Shown piece after piece: positions 7,995-16,405 of a stretch of 64,000 nucleotides of DNA. This DNA comes from Streptosporangium lutulentum (GTDB lineage: Bacteria; Actinomycetota; Actinomycetes; Streptosporangiales; Streptosporangiaceae), in NCBI RefSeq assembly GCF_030811455.1, contig NZ_JAUSQU010000001.1, positions 6,076,001 through 6,140,000 on the forward strand, given 5' to 3'. Within the stretch, counting starts at the first letter, position 1; every line of letters begins with the position of its first letter. Under the pieces are notes generated by a model. It worked only from the letters and a program-made list of their open reading frames with translations. It had not been told where the DNA came from and did not search any database. Position numbers and translations under genes: made by a program.

Positions 7995-9892
7995 ACCATC
8001 CAGACACCCCCCGATCGCAGGGCAGGCACGCCGGCGGTCCCACGGATCTCAGGCCCGAGGCCGGAGCGGAGGTCCCGTCGGTACTGGAGCAGGCCTCGCT
8101 GGAACAGCTGATCGGACGGCTCGGGCCGATGCCGCCGCAACGGGCCGCCGTGGTCGGCCTGGCCGTGCTGGACCAGCTTGTGGCCGTGCACAACCGCGGG
8201 ATGCTCCACGGTGACGTACGGCCGGGCTCGGTGCTGCTCGGTCCCTACGACCAGATCATCCTCACCGGGCCGAACCTTCCCTCCCCGGCCTTCACCGCTC
8301 CCGAGGGGGTGACGAGCCCCGCCGCCGACCTGTGGTCACTCGGCGCGACCCTCTACACCGCCGTCGAGGGCCACCCGCCGGCACCCGGCGGCGCCCTGAA
8401 CAACGCGGGCCCGATCGCCCCCATCCTGTTCGGCCTGCTGTCGGGAGATCCCACGCAACGGCCCGCTCCGGGGATCGTGCGCAGCACCCTGCTCGACATC
8501 GCGCACACCCGCGCCGAGCCCTCGCCCCTGTCGTCCTCCGTGGACTCGTTCCCTCCGCCGTTCGCGGAGCCGTTCACCTCGCCGCTCGCGGAGCCGCCCC
8601 CTTCGTTCGGGGAACCGTTCGCTCCGCCGTTCGGGGAGAGATCTCCCTCGCCGTTCGGGGAACCGTTCGCGCCCCCGTTCGGGGAGAGGTCCCCGTCGCC
8701 GCTGCCGGCTCCTCCGCTGCCCGGCCCCGCCGCGTTCCCCCCGCCCCCCAGGTCGTTCGGGTCCGAGGCGTCCGCTTCCGCGCCCTCCGGCCCCGAGACC
8801 ACACCGCCTTCCGGCCCCGAGGCGTCCGGAGGCTTCGGTCCCGACACCGCGCCGTTCAACCTGAGGATCTCCGGCACGTCCGGCCCCTTCAACGGTGACG
8901 CGACGCCCTACGGCCTCAGAACCTCAGGCGCCTCCGAACCCCTCACTCCCCAGGCACCCGAGACGTCCGATCCCCTCGGCTCCGGCAGCGCGCCCGGAAC
9001 GTCCGGACCCGGCGGCTCCGAGGCGACCGCGTCCATCTCGCCGGCCCTCCACGAGCAGACCTCCACCCTCCACAACCCGACGCTCCTCTCCGCTCTGCCC
9101 TCCCCCGGCGATTCGTCCCTCCCGGACGATCCCCCCTCACGTGAGCCGGCCCCGGGCACCGGCACAAGGCGTGACATCCCCCTCGCCTCCCCGTCGCCGA
9201 CCGGCCCCACCGAACGCTCCGGTCTGCGCACCGGAGTGCTCGTGCCCCGCCCCATCGTGGCGCTGACCGGCGTCCTGCTCGTCGCCATGGCGGTCACCAT
9301 CGGCATCCTGCTCCCCCAGACGCTCGGCGGCGCGGACGAGAACGACCCCGCCGCCGACGCGGCCGCTCCCGGGGCCAAGGGACTCTTCGCCGCCGCGCCC
9401 AGGGCGTGCAGCCTGCTCGACGACAAGCAGGCCGCCGAGGTCGTTCCGGGGTTCAAGAGCTCGGAGGTCGAGGTCTCCGAGTGCAACTGGCTCAACTCGC
9501 ACGACTGGCGCAAGCCGAGCGTGGAGAAGTTCGACCTGCGCGTACGGCTGGTCGCCCAGAAGCAGGACGGCTCCGAGCTGGCGAGGGCCAAGGAGTATCT
9601 GTCCGGCAAGAAAAGCGACTTCGCGGAAAAGGTCGAGTTCACCACCCCGAAGCCCGCCCCGCCCAAGGACCTGAAGGGGATAGGCGAGGGGGCCTTCTCC
9701 TTCGGCAGCTACAACACGATCAATCTGTACGGAGGGTCCTACAAGGTGACCGTGGTCTTCCGGGTCAGCAACCTGGTCGCCGAGGTCGAGTACGAGCGGG
9801 GTGGCGTCAAGACGGACTCCAACGGCAGGATCGCGGCGAACGCGGAGAAGGTCGCCCGCTGGATCACCGAGTCCCTGAAAACCCATGGCTGA
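7991..9892 (+). CDS. Membrane-anchored pseudokinase with two-Cys extracytoplasmic module (receptor 2)
   Basis: 633 residues. Only the C-lobe of a kinase is recognisable (about 40-175): LHGDVRPGSVLL replaces HRDVKPxN (Asp75 kept, Arg74 position is Gly, Asn replaced by Ser80), and LTGPN stands where DFG should be. The glycine loop and ATP-binding Lys are absent. SPAADLWSLGATLYTAVEG is a normal subdomain IX. A long Pro/Phe/Glu-rich linker (180-400) with a 16-residue repeat precedes one membrane span (about 419-445). The outer domain has RACSLL (Cys473) and ECNWL (Cys498). It is translationally coupled to the genes on both sides. I infer a non-catalytic receptor subunit. Confidence 0.85.
   Translation: MNHPDTPRSQGRHAGGPTDLRPEAGAEVPSVLEQASLEQLIGRLGPMPPQRAAVVGLAVLDQLVAVHNRGMLHGDVRPGSVLLGPYDQIILTGPNLPSPAFTAPEGVTSPAADLWSLGATLYTAVEGHPPAPGGALNNAGPIAPILFGLLSGDPTQRPAPGIVRSTLLDIAHTRAEPSPLSSSVDSFPPPFAEPFTSPLAEPPPSFGEPFAPPFGERSPSPFGEPFAPPFGERSPSPLPAPPLPGPAAFPPPPRSFGSEASASAPSGPETTPPSGPEASGGFGPDTAPFNLRISGTSGPFNGDATPYGLRTSGASEPLTPQAPETSDPLGSGSAPGTSGPGGSEATASISPALHEQTSTLHNPTLLSALPSPGDSSLPDDPPSREPAPGTGTRRDIPLASPSPTGPTERSGLRTGVLVPRPIVALTGVLLVAMAVTIGILLPQTLGGADENDPAADAAAPGAKGLFAAAPRACSLLDDKQAAEVVPGFKSSEVEVSECNWLNSHDWRKPSVEKFDLRVRLVAQKQDGSELARAKEYLSGKKSDFAEKVEFTTPKPAPPKDLKGIGEGAFSFGSYNTINLYGGSYKVTVVFRVSNLVAEVEYERGGVKTDSNGRIAANAEKVARWITESLKTHG
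8606..8701 (+). repeat. 48-bp in-frame tandem repeat in the pseudokinase linker
   Basis: Two copies, 48 bases apart (first copies begin at 8606 and 8654), encode near-identical 16-residue units containing FGEPFAPPFGERSPSP. Related half-units lie upstream (FAEPF, LAEPP, FGEPF). The repeat length keeps the frame open, so copy number can change linker length. Confidence 0.7.
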
Positions 9893-11411
9893 CCCGTCAC
9901 TCCCGGTGCTCGCGGGCCGATACCGCGCGCTCGAACGCCTCGGGGAGGGCGGGATGGGCGTGGTCTGGCAGGCTCGCGACGAGCTGCTCCACCGCGAGGT
10001 GGCGATCAAGGAGGTGCGGATCGACCCGCACCTGCCCGAGGCGCATCGCGTCGAGATGCGAGAGCGCACCCTCCGCGAGGCTCGCGCCGCCGCCCGGCTG
10101 AGCCATCCGTCCATCGTGGCCGTGCATGACGTCATCGCGCAGGACGGTCGCCCGTGGATCGTGATGGACCTGGTCAGGGGCCGGTCACTGGGCCAGGCGA
10201 TGCGCGCGGACGGACCGCTCCCGCCCCGATGGGTGGCCGCGATCGGGCTGGCCGTGCTCGACGCGCTGGCCCTCGCGCACAGCCGGGGCATCGTGCACCG
10301 GGACGTGAAACCGGCCAACATCATGCTCGCCCAGGACGGCGGGGTGCTGCTGACCGACTTCGGCATCGCCACGCTTGAGGGCGAGGTCCAGCTCACCTCG
10401 CCGGACGCGCTGGTCGGCTCCCCCGGTTACATCGCCCCCGAACGGCTGCGCGGCACCGGCGACGGCCCGGCCGCCGACCTGTGGTCCCTGGGCGCCACCC
10501 TGTACGCGGCCGTCGAGGGCCGGGGCCCCTTCCAGCGGGACACCCCGGTGGCGACCCTCGGAGCGGTGCTCACCCAGGAGACCCCGTTCCCCTCCCGGGC
10601 GGCGACCCTGGCACCCGTGCTGCTCGCCGTACTGGCCAAGGACCCCAGACAGCGTCCCCGGGAGTCCTGGCTCCGCGCCGCCCTGCACCAGGTCGCCCAG
10701 GGGCTTCTCCCGGAGCCGCTGCCGACGACCGGGCCGCAGGAGGGAACGACCGCGCCGCACGCGCGGACCTCGCCACCGAGGCCACGCCGCACCGGGCTGA
10801 TCGCCGGGGCCGCGCTGGCGGTGGTCGCGGCCGGGGCCGCCGGAGCCGTGCTTCTGTCGACCCTCGACGAGCCGGCGACGCCCACGGCCTCGCCGAGCGC
10901 CCCCGACCCCCGTGCCGGACGGTTCCCCACCGCTCCCGACCCGTGCACCCTGCTGACCAAGCCTCAGAGCCTGCTCGTGGTGCCGGACTCGTCCCCGATA
11001 CTTATGGAGCCGGCCGACGGTGAACCGTACTGTTTCTGGGACAACGACAAGGCCGACAAGCGCACCCTCCGGATCGCCGTCGGTCACAAGGGCTCCGTAC
11101 CGGGGAAGAGCGGCCCCGACGCGGCCCACACGTTCTTCATCGCCGAGCGCACCGCGATCGTCGCCGACGAGGGAACCGGCCTTCTCGGCTCGACCGGCCC
11201 GCTGAGGAACGTGGGCCGGGTCGGGGCGGAGTCGTTCTCCTACGACAGCGTCGCCCTGGACCAGGTCAACGCGATCATTCGTTTCCGGGTGAGCAACCTG
11301 CTGATCCAGGTCAACGTGTCGGAGAAGGGCGAACGGGCGAGCACCGAGCTACGCCGGCACGCCCTGCACGTCGCCCGTCAGGTCTCCGAGGAGCTGAACA
11401 GCCGTGACTGA
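9885..11411 (+). CDS. Receptor Ser/Thr protein kinase with two-Cys extracytoplasmic module (kinase 3)
   Basis: 508 residues with a textbook kinase domain (about 13-270): glycine loop LGEGGMGVVW, Lys42 (VAIKEV), HRDVKPAN (Asp140, Asn145) and DFG at 158-160, followed by GSPGYIAPERL. One membrane span (about 306-325) precedes an outer domain with DPCTLL and PYCFWD, the same C-x-LL...C-x-W pair as its neighbours. There are no PASTA repeats, so peptidoglycan binding of the PknB type is not expected. Start ATG overlaps the previous stop by eight bases. It is the most canonical catalytic member of the set and might phosphorylate the others. Confidence 0.92.
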   Translation: MADPSLPVLAGRYRALERLGEGGMGVVWQARDELLHREVAIKEVRIDPHLPEAHRVEMRERTLREARAAARLSHPSIVAVHDVIAQDGRPWIVMDLVRGRSLGQAMRADGPLPPRWVAAIGLAVLDALALAHSRGIVHRDVKPANIMLAQDGGVLLTDFGIATLEGEVQLTSPDALVGSPGYIAPERLRGTGDGPAADLWSLGATLYAAVEGRGPFQRDTPVATLGAVLTQETPFPSRAATLAPVLLAVLAKDPRQRPRESWLRAALHQVAQGLLPEPLPTTGPQEGTTAPHARTSPPRPRRTGLIAGAALAVVAAGAAGAVLLSTLDEPATPTASPSAPDPRAGRFPTAPDPCTLLTKPQSLLVVPDSSPILMEPADGEPYCFWDNDKADKRTLRIAVGHKGSVPGKSGPDAAHTFFIAERTAIVADEGTGLLGSTGPLRNVGRVGAESFSYDSVALDQVNAIIRFRVSNLLIQVNVSEKGERASTELRRHALHVARQVSEELNSRD

Positions 11412-11504
11412 GGACTCTCGCGTCACGCGAACCGCGACGGGACGACCGGCGGGGGCGAGCAGCCAGGCGGGGAGAGCACGACCGGCACGGGCGAGGCGAC
11501 CGGT

Positions 11505-12860
11505 ATGAGCGATTCCGGCCTCCTCGCCGGGCGGTACCGCATGCTGGAGCGCCGGGACCCCACCGGAACGAGCTGGCGCTCGCGTGACGAGCTGCTCCAC
11601 CGCGACGTCACGATCTCCGAGGTACGGCTCCCGCCCCCGGGCCCGTACCGCGACCGGCTCCTCGGCCAGATCCGCGCCACGGCCGGTCTGCGGCATCCCG
11701 GCATCACCGCCCTCCACGACGTGGTCTCCACTCCCGACCGGATGTGGCTGGTCCTGGAGTCGGTCGAGGGCCGTTCACTGCTCCAGACGGTCCGCGCCGA
11801 CGGCCCGTTCGCCCCGGAGCGCGCGGCCGAGATCGGCCTGCGCGTGCTGGACGCCCTGGCCGCCGCCCATGAGCGGGGCGTTCACCTCGCCGCCACCCCC
11901 GACGCCGTGCTGCTGACCCCCGGCGGCCGGGTCGTCCTGACCGGCATCGCCTCCCCCGTTCCCCCCGACGAGCTGCGCGACCTGGGCGTCACCCTGTTCG
12001 CCGCCGTCGAGGGCCGGATGCCGGACACCGGGCCCCACGCCGGTCTCCGCATGGCGGACGGAACCCCCCTGGCCGATCCCGTCACCGGATCGACCCGCTC
12101 GGGCCCGCTGACCCCGCTGCTGGACGAGCTGCTGGCCACAGAGCCCGTCCGCCACCCCGACGCCACCTCGGTCCGGCTGACGCTGGAGAGGATCGCTCCT
12201 CGCCCCGCCCGGCAGGGCCCCCGCCGCGGCCCCCTCGTCGTCGCCGCGGCCGTCACCGCCGTCCTGGTCCTGGGAGGCGCCACCTTCTGGCTCTGGCCCC
12301 GCTCAGCCGACCTCACGCTTCCGGCCATGGAGCCGACTCCAATGGCCGAGCCCGCATCGTTCCGTGCGATCCCGCGACCCTGCGGTCTGCTGTCGAAGGA
12401 GCAGCTGGAAAAGCTCTATCTCAAGACTGCCAACCCCTTCACCGAAACCTCCACCAAATGCGGCTGGGGAGCAGCTAACGATGGCCAGCCGGAGAATCTC
12501 AATCACCTGATCTCTTACGAGATCGCGATCTTTCCCACCCAGAATGACGAACCTGGAAGACAGAGGGCACACAAAGCCTTCACAGACCGTCTCGCGTCGG
12601 CGAGACTGTCCACCGGGACTGACACCGCGGGCGCTACCCGAACCCCGCCCGCCCCTGTCCGTGGAGTCGGTCAGGAGGCTTACACCGGAACGCTCGACAC
12701 GAGCGAGGAACACGCCGTGGCGGTCGTCGTCCGGGTGAGTAATCTGCTGGTCTCGATTGAATATCAGCGTGGCGCGGGCCCGAACAGTTCGGGTCAGACG
12801 GAGAAAGGCGCGATCGACGCGGCGAAGTGGATCGCGGAAGCGCTGGCTCGCCAGAGGTGA
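11505..12860 (+). CDS. Membrane-anchored pseudokinase with two-Cys extracytoplasmic module (receptor 4)
   Basis: 451 residues. The domain aligns end to end with kinase 3 (for example RDELLHRDVTISEVRL against RDELLHREVAIKEVRI), but the catalytic residues are gone: no glycine loop (ERRDPTGTSW), ATP-Lys position is Ser38, the HRD site reads HLAATPDA, and DFG is lost (VLTGIA). One membrane span (about 246-266) leads to the outer domain with RPCGLL and TKCGWG. The start is 93 bases after kinase 3, the only non-overlapping junction in the cassette. The strong resemblance to kinase 3 suggests local duplication followed by loss of catalysis. Confidence 0.87.
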   Translation: MSDSGLLAGRYRMLERRDPTGTSWRSRDELLHRDVTISEVRLPPPGPYRDRLLGQIRATAGLRHPGITALHDVVSTPDRMWLVLESVEGRSLLQTVRADGPFAPERAAEIGLRVLDALAAAHERGVHLAATPDAVLLTPGGRVVLTGIASPVPPDELRDLGVTLFAAVEGRMPDTGPHAGLRMADGTPLADPVTGSTRSGPLTPLLDELLATEPVRHPDATSVRLTLERIAPRPARQGPRRGPLVVAAAVTAVLVLGGATFWLWPRSADLTLPAMEPTPMAEPASFRAIPRPCGLLSKEQLEKLYLKTANPFTETSTKCGWGAANDGQPENLNHLISYEIAIFPTQNDEPGRQRAHKAFTDRLASARLSTGTDTAGATRTPPAPVRGVGQEAYTGTLDTSEEHAVAVVVRVSNLLVSIEYQRGAGPNSSGQTEKGAIDAAKWIAEALARQR

Positions 12861-12903
12861 GCAGACATCTCCTCGTCCAATAGAACAAGCTCACCGATGC
12901 TGA

Positions 12904-13848
12904 TCACCGGGCTGTCTCCGCGGTTCCTTCTCCGGACAAAATGAAGCGGACCTCGTGGCGCCGGAGTGGCCGGACGCAGGCCGTGCACAGCAGGACGGGG
13001 TCGAACGCGGCGCCGCACGGCCTGTGGGTGATGGACAGGGCCGATCCCTCGGGGCCGGGAAGCTCGCCCTGGGCCCAGTCGACCAGGAAGGCGAAGACCT
13101 CGAAGAAGGCCAGGCCCTTGTCGGTGAGACCGTAGGAGCCGTCGGGGCGGGGGTCGAAGACGCCGAGCTCGACGAAGCGGCGCAGGCGGTCGGTGAGCAC
13201 CGAGGGCGCGATGCCGAGCTCCGACTGGAAGTCGACGAAGCGGTGAGTGCCCAGGAAGGCCGCGGAGAGGATGCTCGTGCTCCAGCGGTCGCCGAGGATC
13301 TCCATCGAATCCGGGCAGTAGCCGATCAGATCGGACTCCGCGACGGGGTGGACCGTGCGGCGGTGGCGGCGGGACGGGCCGCTCCGGGAGAAGACGGCCC
13401 GCGGGCCGAACTCGGTCCGGGTGTCACGGGCGCTCATCGAGGCCAAACAGGAACCGCACCCGAGGTACGGGTTCGCGTCCTCGCCGCACAGGTCGTGGCG
13501 GAGCGGCTGCAGCTGCCTCCGGTTCGCCCAGACCCGCTCCCACGTGTGGATGGCCACCAGCAGCGCCCACAACCGCAGTCCCCGCCCGGTCAGCCGGTAT
13601 TCGTAGCGGGTCCGGCCGTTCCGGTAGGCGGCCAGCTGGAAGATCCCGTGGCCGACCAGCTCCTTGAGCCTGGAGGCGAGCACCGACTCGGAGATGCCCA
13701 GCGCGTCCCGCCACGCGGCGAAGGTCCGGATCCGCAGGAGGAACGCCCGCTGCAGGATCAGCAGCACCCATCGATCCCCCAGGATCGCCAGCGCCTGCCC
13801 GATCGCACTGAGCTCGGCTCTCGCCGGCTCCTGCTCAGCGCCGTTCAC
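12904..13848 (-). CDS. Tandem HxlR-type transcriptional regulator
   Basis: 314 residues with two winged-helix HxlR domains in one chain: first about 12-110 (AILGDRWVLLILQRAFL, SESVLASRLKELVGHGIF, YRLTGRGLRLW), second about 175-265 (EILGDRWSTSILSAAFLG, APSVLTDRLRRFVELGVF, YGLTDKGLAFFEV). Each ends with a cysteine cluster (CGEDANPYLGCGSC; CGAAFDPVLLCTAC) that could bind metal. The GTG at 13848 is preceded by GGAGG seven bases upstream, which decides the start over longer possibilities. It converges on the kinase cassette. HxlR proteins often sense electrophiles or aromatic compounds; the ligand here is unknown. Confidence 0.85.
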   Translation of the reverse strand: MNGAEQEPARAELSAIGQALAILGDRWVLLILQRAFLLRIRTFAAWRDALGISESVLASRLKELVGHGIFQLAAYRNGRTRYEYRLTGRGLRLWALLVAIHTWERVWANRRQLQPLRHDLCGEDANPYLGCGSCLASMSARDTRTEFGPRAVFSRSGPSRRHRRTVHPVAESDLIGYCPDSMEILGDRWSTSILSAAFLGTHRFVDFQSELGIAPSVLTDRLRRFVELGVFDPRPDGSYGLTDKGLAFFEVFAFLVDWAQGELPGPEGSALSITHRPCGAAFDPVLLCTACVRPLRRHEVRFILSGEGTAETAR

Positions 13849-14318
13849 AGCCTTTCCTCCCCATGGTCGCCGTGGTCGCCGGCGAAGCGCCAAACCAGCC
13901 AGTCCCGGTCGGCTTAGACAGCTTTCCTTACTCTTCCGTAAAACGATCACCGCGAAACGCCCATTGATGCGCTAACTTCTTTCCTCGCGGCCGTCGGCGT
14001 CTTCCGAAAACCCCCGGTGACAATGGGTGAATCGGACAGGCCGAATCCGTGCCCGCCGGATGTCCGCGCGCCGGCCCGAACCAAGATCATGGACCGGAGG
14101 TCCGCGGTCGCCCCGGGGACTCCGAGGGATCTCAACAGCGTCTTCCCTCAGGACGGACCGGCCTCGCGGCCGCCGGACGGCGTCACGCCCTCACGGCGAC
14201 GATCGGATAATCACGATATATCTCGGCTGGAACCCTGGCGGTGGGCCCACACGTTGTACGGACGACGCACAATGAACAACAGATGGGGCGTCCGCCCCGC
14301 GTTCGGAGGATGTTGAGG
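13849..14318. other. 470-bp divergent intergenic region
   Basis: No supported gene. It separates the HxlR regulator from a small membrane protein. A short AT-richer stretch (about 14205-14222, GGATAATCACGATATATC) may be promoter material, but I cannot assign -35/-10 pairs. Confidence 0.5.
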
Positions 14319-14510
14319 ATGTCGCCCATCCAGAAGTACGCGATCGGCGCCGGGGCCGTGGTGTTCCTGTCCTGGATCTTCCTGCCGGGTCTCGTGACCC
14401 TGCTGGTCGTCCTGGGCGTCATCGCCGCCCCGGTCATCGGATACATGATGCTCGACCCGTCCCAGCGCGAGCGGCTCAAGCGCGCTCGCAGGCGCGGCCT
14501 CGGCCGCTGA
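14319..14510 (+). CDS. Small membrane protein
   Basis: 63 residues: MSPIQKYAIGAGAVVFLSWI, a Pro-Gly break, then a second hydrophobic stretch (VTLLVVLGVIAAPVIGYMML) and a basic tail (RERLKRARRRGLGR). I read it as one or two membrane spans with a cytoplasmic positively charged end. GGAGGA eight bases before the ATG at 14319 supports this start. No family recognised. Confidence 0.65.
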   Translation: MSPIQKYAIGAGAVVFLSWIFLPGLVTLLVVLGVIAAPVIGYMMLDPSQRERLKRARRRGLGR

Positions 14511-14663
14511 GCCGGCGCATGCCACACGCCCGTCCCTCACTCGGGGGGGCGGGCACCCGGCATGCCCTCACGAAGCCCGTAGCCCACGTCGAGGACGGGT
14601 GAGGCCCCAGATCAGATCGATCAGGGCCCGGGCCGCCCCGGAGCCGAACCGGTCAAGGGCTTC

Positions 14664-14743
14664 GGGCCGCCCGAAGGCCGGGCCGCGCAAAGGCCGGACC
14701 GCTCGAAGCCTGGGCCGCTCAAAGGCTGGGCCGTTCAGAGGCC
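14664..14743. repeat. Five tandem 16-bp repeats (minisatellite)
   Basis: Five abutting 16-bp units start at 14664, 14680, 14696, 14712 and 14728, consensus GGGCCGCTCAAAGGCC, with 1-4 differences each. Units carry GGCC at both ends and can pair with each other. They lie between the convergent genes ending at 14510 and 14767; a degraded sixth unit follows. Confidence 0.8.
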
Positions 14744-14766
14744 CAGCCGGTCAGGCGACGCTCCGG

Positions 14767-15084
14767 TCAGGCCGGTGAGGCGGCGAGCTCGGTCTCCACG
14801 CGCCGGGTGACCTTCCGCTCGAACACGAACGACAGAAACGGCACGGTGCCCGCGAGCATCACGCCCACGATGTACTGCCACGACCAGCGGGACTTCATGC
14901 CCAGGTTCATCGTGGCCACCAGGTAGAGCATGTAGAGGAAGCCGTGGATCGGGGAAACGATCTTTGAGGGCTGGTCGATGCCGAAGCCGTACCTGAGCAC
15001 GATGCAGGTGCACAGGACGAGCAGCATCGTGCCGACGATATACGCCAGGACGCGAAAGGGCTTGAGGGCGGATTCCACGGTCAT
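14767..15084 (-). CDS. DUF3817 integral membrane protein
   Basis: 105 residues, three membrane spans. The family pattern is clear: an N-terminal FRVLAYIVGTMLLVL span, KIVSPIHGFLYMLYLVATMNLG, WSWQYIVGVMLAGTVPFLSFVFERKV. DUF3817 proteins are common small inner-membrane proteins in actinobacteria (YdzA-like) without an assigned role. The ATG at 15084 is used. The SURF1 gene ends about 46 bases away on the 5' side of the same strand. Confidence 0.85.
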   Translation of the reverse strand: MTVESALKPFRVLAYIVGTMLLVLCTCIVLRYGFGIDQPSKIVSPIHGFLYMLYLVATMNLGMKSRWSWQYIVGVMLAGTVPFLSFVFERKVTRRVETELAASPA

Positions 15085-15130
15085 CTACCTCGGTCTGGGA
15101 GTTCGGGCACGGTAACGATACGTCGGGGAC

Positions 15131-15883
15131 TCACGCGGCGGCCGGTTCGGGCTTGCGATTCTGCTCGTCCGTACGGCCTTGCAGGGCGTCACGGACGAAG
15201 TGCCACCACATGAAGACCGCGAACAGCCCGAAGATCCACCACTGGGCGGCATAGGCGAGATTGCGCCAGGTGAACCCGCCGGGCTCTGTCGGGGCGGCCA
15301 CGCTCACCGGCTTGACGGCGACGGCCGGAGCGGGGGACTGCCCGGTGGCCACCACATACCCGTTGCGCAGCTTCACGCCCCGCCACACGTTGATCAGTTC
15401 GCCCGACGACACGGTCATCACCTGCCCGGGAGGAAGCTGCCGGGGCCGGCTCACCACGGTGTCGAGGTTCTCCGAGGGCTGCAGCCGCCCGGTGACCGTC
15501 ACCTTGCCCGACGGCACGGCGATGGCCGGATCGTCTGCCGTGGCCACCCACCCGCGCACGACGGGGATCGAGGTGCCGTCGCCGAGGTCGAGCGGGGCGA
15601 GCAGCCACAGACCGTTGTCGCGCTCGGCCACCAGGAGCTGCTTCGACGCGTCGAAGGTCCCCTCCGCCGTCACCTGACGGCTGACCGCGTCGGTCGTCAT
15701 CTGCCTGCCGGGCACCGTGAGAGTGCCGACCGCCACCGGCGCGGGATCGAGCACCGCGTGAGGCTTACCGGAATCCTCGAAAACGCCGAGCTGCCAGCGG
15801 CCCAGCAGCCCGCACGCGACAAGCGCTCCTATCGCGATCAGGTGGAGCGCCACCACGCGCGGAGAGAAAAGGATCCGGAACAT
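15131..15883 (-). CDS. SURF1-family cytochrome oxidase assembly protein
   Basis: 250 residues. Two terminal membrane segments (ALHLIAIGALVACGLLGRWQL at about 13-33; YAAQWWIFGLFAVFMWWHFV near 210-230) flank an extracytoplasmic domain with the SURF1 pattern VPVVRGWVA and the C-terminal AYAAQWW motif. SURF1 proteins help insert haem a into cytochrome c oxidase. Co-oriented with the DUF3817 gene; a divergent small membrane protein starts at 16029. Confidence 0.88.
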   Translation of the reverse strand: MFRILFSPRVVALHLIAIGALVACGLLGRWQLGVFEDSGKPHAVLDPAPVAVGTLTVPGRQMTTDAVSRQVTAEGTFDASKQLLVAERDNGLWLLAPLDLGDGTSIPVVRGWVATADDPAIAVPSGKVTVTGRLQPSENLDTVVSRPRQLPPGQVMTVSSGELINVWRGVKLRNGYVVATGQSPAPAVAVKPVSVAAPTEPGGFTWRNLAYAAQWWIFGLFAVFMWWHFVRDALQGRTDEQNRKPEPAAA

Positions 15884-16028
15884 GACACCACGCTATCCGC
15901 CCTGCACCTCGGTCCTCTCCGCAGTACCGCACCTCAACCCTCCGCGAAGGCCTCACGGGGCATGAAGTATCCGCGAAAGTGTCACAAACTGGTGTTGAGA
16001 AGGCCCCTGATGTCGCTAAAGTCGACGC

Positions 16029-16196
16029 ATGTCTGATCCTCAGATTGACCCAGCAGGTAACACCCAGGCGTTTCGTGCGTTCGCGCAGGGGAAGGAGGCG
16101 GAGGCCGTCCCCCAGAAGCGGTCGTACACCCTGCCGATAGTGGCGGTCGTCGCGGTGCTGGTCATCGTCGTCATCGCCGCGTACCTGCTGCTCTAA
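16029..16196 (+). CDS. Small tail-anchored membrane protein
   Basis: 55 residues: a hydrophilic N-terminal half beginning MSDPQIDPAGNTQAFRAF, a basic KRS, then a single hydrophobic C-terminal segment (LPIVAVVAVLVIVVIAAYLL) ending at the stop. It diverges from SURF1 and is followed 17 bases later by a good terminator, which supports that it is a real transcription unit. The clear 5' boundary is the ATG at 16029; no strong Shine-Dalgarno is visible, so initiation could be leaderless. Function unknown. Confidence 0.65.
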   Translation: MSDPQIDPAGNTQAFRAFAQGKEAEAVPQKRSYTLPIVAVVAVLVIVVIAAYLLL

Positions 16197-16212
16197 CAGT
16201 CAAACAACCGAC

Positions 16213-16244
16213 AGCGCCGACGGCACCGCCCTCGGCGCTTTTCG
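16213..16244 (+). terminator. Rho-independent terminator after the small tail-anchored gene
   Basis: Stem AGCGCCGA/TCGGCGCT (8 bp, perfect) with an 11-base loop followed by TTTTC. Confidence 0.75.
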
Positions 16245-16363
16245 TGTTTCCCAGACCTGGCTTTTTGTGTTGCCCGGACCCGGCATGGAGTACGGCCTCC
16301 AGCGGATGACCGCTCCTGTCGTGCTCCCCCCGGCCCTCAAGGTTCCGGTCCGCACCGGCAGTG

Positions 16364-16401
16364 GTCGCCGCTGACCAGCGGATCCGCTGGTCAGCGGCGA
16401 C
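16364..16401 (-). terminator. Hairpin terminator of the gamma-glutamyltransferase gene
   Basis: A 17-bp perfect inverted repeat (GTCGCCGCTGACCAGCG at 16364-16380) around a GATC loop, four bases beyond the stop codon on the minus strand. No U-tract. Confidence 0.7.
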
Positions 16402-16405
16402 GGCC

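Noticed and set aside
14017..14316. 99-codon plus-strand frame in the region before the small membrane protein
   Set aside because: No ribosome binding site, no motif, Arg/Pro/Ser-rich; it overlaps the Shine-Dalgarno of the supported gene.
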